From Adiantum capillus-veneris (taxonomy: Eukaryota > Streptophyta > Polypodiopsida > Polypodiales > Pteridaceae), in contig CM043968.1 in assembly GCA_014529385.2 (NCBI GenBank), forward strand, positions 126,609,018 through 126,673,017: 64,000 nt of DNA, read 5' to 3'. Position 1 is the stretch's first letter. The number at the start of each line of letters is the position of its first letter. A program made the position numbers and the translations under genes. Below, piece after piece: positions 58,160 to 64,000 of this stretch. Below the pieces are notes generated by a model. That model saw nothing but the letters and a program-made list of their open reading frames with translations. It had not been told where the DNA came from and made no database searches.

Positions 58160-60433
58160 CAGGAGAATCACAAGCTGTCAGGATTTTCCTTCGCAATCAA
58201 TCACATTTAGACTTTTAGCAAAAAACAGTTCAAAAGTTAAAATTGATAACAACTTGAACAAATTTCATCCATTCTTGTCCATATTTCACCAGTGGGACTA
58301 GGAAGACTAGAGCTATGACTGATAAAAATTTGAGCCAATTCTGGAGCTGAGGTACACCGATCGCGATCGTAGTACAGAGGCCAAGATTAGATTTGATCAC
58401 ATGAGTGGGTTGCTGATAGTTGGAGGGTCATTTTGGTCCACTCTGTGTTTCATTTGAACCACTTTTGAGTTTATAGGTCCCAATTCTGGGTTACAAGGGA
58501 GTTTTGGACTAGACTCTAACTTTTTATGAGTTTTTGATGTCCAAATGGCTTGAAACTAGGTTGGTGACCTGGACAAGATGTATACAAGGGATCTGATAGG
58601 TTTTTGTCCAAATCTAGTGCTGAGGTACACCGATCGCGATCGGTGTTCTGGGTATTTTTTGGTGAAAACTAGATGGTCATGAACCTCTATGCTTGCCTAG
58701 CCCATTGATGATTTCTTTCCAAGTTTGGACTTAAAATGAACAAATTAGCGCAATTTTTCACTGTTTGACCATATTTTACTAAGTCTAACCATATTGGGTT
58801 TTCCTGATGAACTTTGGTTGGATCCTGGAGTTAGTTGAAGTTAGTTTTAGAGCTTCCACTGTTTCCACGAGGTTCTGCTACCATCAGCCTACTCCATTGT
58901 CTGATTTTGACTTTATCAGGCACTTTATACCCTGTCTTAGGAGGTTTTCCAGATTTGTGCATTTTTCAGGCATTTCTTGGATATCCATGTGATGCTTGAA
59001 TATCCCTAAGTGACCTTTTGGTTTTTGGCATTGGCTCGGCTCCAATTCCATCTTGGTGGTATCATTCGAGACTGAAATGACTATATCTGTACTTGTAGGA
59101 GATTCTGAGATCCATTCGAGGTTTTCTACAACTGTTCTGACCCTTAGTCGGACAAGTGTACCTTTCAGACCATCCAACATTATTTTCAACCGGATTTTGG
59201 TAGTTGTAGGTCAAATTTTCCCTTTTCTGTTGTGTTTGACAAATTAGGCCCATTCCATGAGCAAAATTTGTGCATTTTCCTTGAAAATTCAAGAGAGTGT
59301 ACTTTTAATGGAGTTCCAAGCCTGGGCCAAATCAAAAGTTGCAAAACCTGCATCTAGGGGCACCGATCGCGATCGTACCATGGAGGCCAAAATTGATTTT
59401 GACACCAGCAGATTGTAGGCGAGGTTGAGGGGAGGTGTTTTGCATGTTCTGTCCCAGTTTTTGTCAGTGAGGTACACCGATCGCGATCGGTGTACCACCA
59501 CCAAATTGTGATTTGACCATATGGCTTTGTTCCTGACCTTGTGGGGAGCACATTGATGTGTTCTGTGCCTGAAAAAAGTTTTGTTTGGATGCCTCTAAGG
59601 GCTCTTGACCTCTTTGACCCAATCCGACTTTGATTTGATCCCTTCGCCCATTTGTGCAAAGATTCGCGCTTGCATGCGTAATAGACTTGATCTTTACTTG
59701 ATAAGGAACATACCTGTGAAATCTGGTGTGAAATGTTGGCTCCGACCGTCCGTACGCGGTAGAAACATGGCAGCTCGCTCTACTTCAAAAAGCTCTCTCC
59801 TTCTCTCTCAAAAGGTGAAAATGAACAATGAGCTAGAGTTTGGCCTACCTGGCCTATATCTTCCTGAGATTTTTGTGACTTAGGGCTGGTTTTCCTCACC
59901 TTTGATCTCGATATAATCTGCATACCATCTATGGGTCGAACCGCTTGTCGTTCCGGCGTCGTATGACCATTTGATGCGATTTTGGCGAAATGTAGTCATG
60001 ATTATTACGGTTGAGATTCGACATCTTCCGATTAGCTTCATATCTTCCATGCTTGATAACCTTATCATTATACTTCGGCGTTTGCTTCCAAAACTTGATT
60101 CCGACACTTGTGAGCGAGATTTTTTTAATTTTTGATTTTTTATTAACGAAAATCAAACATAATAAATTGAAAATACTTATTAACTGGCAAAAATTAGCCA
60201 AAATTATTATACTCACCCTTAAGCATATATTTTCTCTAGAAGCATCCCAATGCTCCAGATTTTGTCATTACAGCTCATTATTATGCTGGTCGGATGATAC
60301 AAAAACGCTAAAATTGCCAGGTTTTGATCGAATATGTTCGAAACTGAACTCTAAATAATGAAAAAACACACACATTATGTACATACATACACGTTGGACC
60401 CCTTAATGGCCCTGACTGTTTCTAGATTCATCA
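58160..60433 (-). repeat. Presumed long LTR of Gypsy element D
   Basis: On the minus strand a purine tract AAGGAAGGGGGGAGTA is followed by TGATGAATCTAG at 60433, the expected LTR start. The sequence down to the ATG at 58152 has no open frames of note. It would be about 2.2 kb, and would be shared with the gag-like frame downstream if the two elements are in tandem. It carries four CGATCGCGATCG palindromes. No second copy is in the window, so the length is a guess. Confidence 0.4.
58352..59496. repeat. Four copies of the palindrome CGATCGCGATCG
   Basis: Cores lie at 58358-58369, 58631-58642, 59364-59375 and 59478-59489. The second extends to the 20-bp palindrome ACACCGATCGCGATCGGTGT (58627-58646) and the fourth to a perfect 26-bp palindrome (59471-59496). 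Copies 1 and 3 share a broken right arm (ATCGTA) and a following GAGGCCAA, so the four look like a duplicated pair. Confidence 0.9.
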
Positions 60434-61818
60434 ATTACTCCCCCCTTCCTTGTCTGAGTCGTCCCGGACGAAGGTTGGGTGCATGTGCATGGGTTTTGGA
60501 ATCTGTGTCTATGCATGGCCGTGTAATGTGGCCCTATTCTGATGTTTGAGAAAATGCGTTGGGTAACAATGTGCTGTGCAAGATGCAAGAACTGAATGTA
60601 TTTTTCAGTGGCTTTTGATGGTGAGGGTAGTTGTTTATGGAACAGAAGAGCTTGCAGTCGAATTGCTCTTTCCTTGATTGTGGGTGTTGTGATGGTAACT
60701 ATTTTTGGAACCCATCTATATGCGGTTTGTTGCATCTTTACATTTTCTGCTTTAGTTTGCATAGGTTTCCAGTGCCATTTGGGAAGTTCAGGCTTCTTGT
60801 TTTGAGTTTTGGGTTTGCTTTCGAGCTCTGTCGCCGAATCTTTAGTTTTCTCCATTTTTGGTTGCCATTTCCACTTTGGAGTAACTTTTGAAGGTCTTTG
60901 AGATGATGTTGCTGCTGTCTGGAGTTTGTCCTTAGCTAGCCATATCTTGCTCGGTTTGTTGGTCCGCAATCTTTTCTTTATCCATACTTTTTGAATAACC
61001 TTTTGTGGTGTATTTGGCTGATTAGCCGGTTGCTTTTTGTCGATGGGGATGCTCGGCCACGAGTGATCTGTTTTGGCAAATGGAGTCATGTACACGTTAG
61101 AGTCGTGTGTGTACCTTAACGCATGTTCCGACCATTCAGTGACTGCATTGTATGTTCTCATCCATGGAACTCCCAAGCATATTGATTCTCTGATTTCTCC
61201 GTCTTTCATTACGAAAAATTGATGAGGACAACTATTTCCATCAAGATTGATTGGTAAGTTTACTATCCCCAATGTTGGTATTGTTGCACCGTTTGCTGCT
61301 TGTAGATAACGTGTGGATTGCAAGAGGGGTTCATCTGTAAGCATCCTGTAAGTGGAGAAGTTGACCGCATTGACTCTTGCTCCTGTGTCAATCAATGCTC
61401 GTTGATATCTGCCATGCGAGAGTCTGACATTGATGCGAACATCGATTCCTGTTTCCCATTGCTCATCAGTTTGAATTATAGACAAGGGAATTTGAGCCGT
61501 ATTCGCTAGTTGAGGAAGTCTTTGTTGTTGTAAGGTTTGTTTTCGATTTAAAATCCAGACTTTGGCCTCCTCCTGCGCTTGAGCTTTTGTTTCCTTTGCT
61601 TTGTTCTTGTGCTCCTTCGCAACGTGTATTTTGGCAAGCATCTCTGTGGTGAGTGGTATGTTGTATTTCTTTAATCTGCAACCACTAATCCAGCTAGGCA
61701 TTTCCTCTCCCTCTAATGTCGCAAGTTTAATGGAACCGCTAGATGATATGTCATGAATCACATAGGGTCCATTTCCTCGCTTTTTGAGTTTCCGGGAATG
61801 TTGTTTCAGGGTATACAT
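60403..61818 (-). CDS. Gypsy element D pol C-terminus: integrase C-terminal domain fused to a retropepsin-like domain
   Basis: 471 residues without a stop. Residues 1-55 are the end of an integrase C-terminal domain (LKQHSRKLKKRGNGPYVIHD, CRLKKYNIPL). After a Lys/Gln-rich linker, residues 125-235 form a retropepsin-like domain: ALIDTGARVNAV with catalytic D144-T-G, a flap-like NGATIPTLG (176-184), and CLGVPWMRTYNAVTEW (214-229). The last 235 residues are basic with three Trp-rich repeats (PKWKWQPK, PKWHWKPM, YRWVPK). The frame runs through the purine tract and ends within the presumed LTR. Proteases of Gypsy elements normally precede RT, so this position is odd. The upstream gag-protease region is outside the window. 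Confidence 0.75.
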   Translation of the reverse strand: MYTLKQHSRKLKKRGNGPYVIHDISSSGSIKLATLEGEEMPSWISGCRLKKYNIPLTTEMLAKIHVAKEHKNKAKETKAQAQEEAKVWILNRKQTLQQQRLPQLANTAQIPLSIIQTDEQWETGIDVRINVRLSHGRYQRALIDTGARVNAVNFSTYRMLTDEPLLQSTRYLQAANGATIPTLGIVNLPINLDGNSCPHQFFVMKDGEIRESICLGVPWMRTYNAVTEWSEHALRYTHDSNVYMTPFAKTDHSWPSIPIDKKQPANQPNTPQKVIQKVWIKKRLRTNKPSKIWLAKDKLQTAATSSQRPSKVTPKWKWQPKMEKTKDSATELESKPKTQNKKPELPKWHWKPMQTKAENVKMQQTAYRWVPKIVTITTPTIKERAIRLQALLFHKQLPSPSKATEKYIQFLHLAQHIVTQRIFSNIRIGPHYTAMHRHRFQNPCTCTQPSSGTTQTRKGGVIDESRNSQGH

Positions 61819-62245
61819 TAAGACGTAATCCCCAGTAGAAAATTCCTTGCTGATAACATGTTAATCAAAGAATGATTTCATGTTTCATTTTTGCACGTAG
61901 ATTGATGCAACGGCTCTCAATCTAGTTTCATCCATTTTTTCCAGGACATCCACCTGATTGGATAATTCATGGCCCGTCCATTCTAATTGTTTAGCGACTC
62001 AGAGAGTGGGGATAAGGAATTCAAGTGGCAAAATCGCTTGAATTCCATAAACCATGTTGAACGGAGTCGTTCCGATTGACGTTTTGTAAGCTACTCTATA
62101 TGCCCATAAGGCTGAATGCAGCTTTTGATCCCAGTCAGCTCTCGATTCTCCAACAATTTTGGTGAGAATGGTCACCAAAATCTTATTCGTACTTTCGGCT
62201 TGGCCGTTCGCTTGTGGGTGATAAGGAGCGGATGTGAATTACCAT
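61819..62245 (-). pseudogene. Gypsy element D integrase core end, frameshifted
   Basis: In the frame leading to 61818 the sequence reads YHPQANGQAESTNKILVTIL, giving the third catalytic residue (Glu) of the DDE core, then WAYRVAYKTSIGTTPFNMVY. At least two stops lie between 61860 and 62050. A frame change near 62240 separates it from the upstream integrase frame. Confidence 0.65.
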
Positions 62246-63172
62246 GAATTCATCCAATAGGAATTCGATCACCTCATTGATGAAGTGAGTTCCTCTATCA
62301 CTCACTAGCTCAATTGGTAAGCCATATATGGTGAAAATGTTCTCATACAAAAATTGTGCTATCGGTTTTGCATCATGTTTGGTTGTTGCTTTAGCTTCCA
62401 CCCATTTTGTTAGATAATATGTTGCCACAATAATGTATTGAGCGTGCGTTTTATATCCCGGAGGCGCTATCCGTCCGACAAAATCTATTCCCCATTTCGC
62501 AAACGCTCTTGCCCCCATCATTGGCCTCAAGGACATATCTTCTCGTGCTCTAGGAATTTTTGTTTTCTGGCAATCGTCACATCGTTTCACAAACTCTTCA
62601 GCGTCCATGAATAGTGTAGGCCACCATATGCCTGCAATAAGAATTTCCTTGGCCGTTTTGTCAGCCGAGAAATATCCACCAGCTTGTCCACCGTGTGCTT
62701 GCTCTAAGATAGGAATGTATTCCTCTTCAGTCGCGCGCATTCTCAATTGATTGTCTTTTCTCCTCTTGTAAAGAGTGTCCTCAATCAATACATAGTTTTC
62801 TGCCTCTTTCACGATCGTTTTGATTCGTGATCTACTCATCCCCTCAGACAGTATCCTGGTGGTGAGGTATTCAACAATGTAGTTACTCCATCGGGGTGCG
62901 ACAGATAATCTGAATAGAGTCGCGTGCTCTAATGGCTTTTGAAGCGTGCATTTAACACAAGATTTGACATGCATATGAACACTATGTCGCATTTTTGGCC
63001 AATACACACCCATTCTCATCAATCTTTGATACATTTGTGCATGCCCATTGTGAATCCCCGTTGTTTGTACATGAGCTTGGTTTAGGTACAATATCCGTTC
63101 GCTCGACTCAACACAAAGCCTAAGGATTTGATCCGATCCCTGTTTGTATAGCCTGCCCGCCAACATTACCAA
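62183..63172 (-). pseudogene. Gypsy element D integrase with two tandem zinc-binding modules
   Basis: Frame of 329 residues. The first HHCC-type module has H34, H41, C72 and C75. The second has H160, Tyr167 where His is expected, C198 and C201, with identical spacing (6, 30 and 2 residues between them). Each is preceded by a PRWS-containing linker: the first in the RNase H frame, the second at residue 93. The catalytic core follows with WGIDFVGR (D230) and LVSDRGTHF (D292), and is lost by frameshift before the Glu. Confidence 0.75.
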
Positions 63173-63176
63173 TGAT

Positions 63177-63770
63177 CTAGATGCTGCAATGGTAGTTGGT
63201 TGTCACCTTCAATCCAATGATAGTCAGCAAAGAAATTATATCCTTGCTCCATCTTGGAACCATTTCTATGTTGAAAAGATATGCATCTGGCAAATCATCA
63301 TCAACTCCTACAGGGTTTTCTCCATGCATCATTCTAGATAAATGATCCGCTCTTTGGTGTGTAGTTCCTTTCTTGACTACTACCGTGAAGTCAAACTCAA
63401 GCAGTATGATGAACCATCGAACAATTCTCCCCGTACTGCACGGTTTGTTCACTAAGTACAACAGTGCTTGGTGATCAACGAAGAATACAAATTTATTGAA
63501 AAGTAAGTAGTGTCTAATCTTTTTCACCGCATAGACCATACCCAATCCCTCCCTCTCAATTGTCGTGTAATTCTTCTCTGCATTGTTCAGTTGTCTACTG
63601 GAGTAACTTATTGGAAAATCCATGTTGTTCTCTCCAGGTTGTGCAAGTATGCATCCTATTGCATACGCTAATGCATCTACGTGGATGTGAAATATCTTCT
63701 CCAAATTCGGAGCCTTCAAAATTGGAGCAAAAATTAATCTCTGTTCAAATTTTGAAAAGCTCTCTCGCAC
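63177..63770 (-). pseudogene. Gypsy element D RNase H and linker
   Basis: The frame contains ILKAPNLEKIFHIHVDALAY, RQLNNAEKNYTTIEREGLGM and FFVDHQALLYLVNKP, the RNase H region of a non-chromoviral Gypsy lineage, and ends in VPRWSKDIISLL. A frame change near 63195 separates it from the integrase frame and another near 63745 from the RT. Confidence 0.75.
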
Positions 63771-63994
63771 TCATCCATCCACTCAAATTTAGTTATCAGC
63801 GCGTACAACGGTTTTACAATTATAGCGTATGAGTAGATAAATCTGCGATAATATCCACAATGGCCCATAAATGCCTGTACCTCTTTCGCCTTTACTGGTC
63901 GTGGTAGATCAACAATGACGCTGATATTCTCCATGTCTGTCGAAATACCATTTTTGGACACTATATGTTCGAATATTTTGCCCTGTCTTACCAT
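63734..63994 (-). pseudogene. Gypsy element D RT C-terminal part (runs off the window)
   Basis: FEHIVSKNGISTDMENISVI and EVQAFMGHCGYYRRFIYSYA are the RT thumb and connection of a Ty3/Gypsy element. The catalytic FVDD box would lie beyond 64000. Confidence 0.75.
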
Positions 63995-64000
63995 GAAGAC

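Overview
This window reads as nuclear DNA of a land plant with a large, repeat-choked genome. The evidence is canonical GT-AG introns, a plant-type IST1-like host gene, Ty3/Gypsy chromoviruses primed by initiator-Met tRNA, a CACTA transposon with TNP2 and TNPA-like genes, Ac-like hAT miniature elements, a LINE, and very long (GA)n, (TA)n and (TG)n microsatellites. A fern or another non-flowering plant seems likeliest to me from the style of the Gypsy and LINE proteins and the huge intron. That is an inference, and no single base pattern proves it. I see no rRNA genes, no confident functional tRNA gene, no CRISPR array and no bacterial genes.

Host gene. One gene dominates the first 37 kb on the minus strand. 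It is an ESCRT-III-associated IST1-like protein of 980 codons in six exons: 37175-37135, 37020-36888, 5450-5347, 4827-4656, 4398-4261 and 3820-1466. Every junction is GT-AG and keeps the reading frame. Its second intron is 31,437 bp (36887-5451) and is packed with nested transposable elements. A minus-strand LINE fragment lies beyond its 3' end (1-1240).

Inside the giant intron (5.5-36.9 kb). A 5'-truncated plus-strand LINE starts near 11.57 kb and ends at 26.0 kb. It is cut into pieces by four LTR insertions: solo LTRs 12101-12768 (TSD CCCTT) and 12793-14076 (TSD CTTCA), a non-autonomous element 14528-18942 (TSD CTAGC), and a Gypsy chromovirus 19270-25827 (TSD CCACT). A second copy of the non-autonomous family lies at 5831-9125 and carries a 454-bp hAT miniature element. 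At 26.2-27.3 kb there is a deleted LTR element with another hAT miniature element. At 28.1-35.3 kb there is a nearly intact plus-strand chromovirus (gag, protease, RT, RNase H, integrase, chromodomain) broken by one frameshift and one TAG codon.

Upstream of the host gene (37.2-44.5 kb) there is mostly non-coding sequence: a possible tRNA-derived repeat, a 3.2-kb LTR element without coding capacity, and several short tandem duplications. From 44526 to 52625 there is a complete 8.1-kb CACTA element (TSD GTG) with a degenerate TNP2 transposase, a second gene of TNPA type, and palindromic subterminal repeats.

The last 10 kb (54-64 kb) is minus-strand Gypsy material. Its pol region has an unusual layout: two integrase zinc-binding modules in tandem, then the integrase core and C-terminal domain, then a retropepsin-like domain (DTGA) in the same reading frame as the integrase C-terminus. 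Downstream are a presumed long LTR carrying four copies of a CGATCGCGATCG palindrome, and a coiled-coil, gag-like reading frame with two internal TAG codons.
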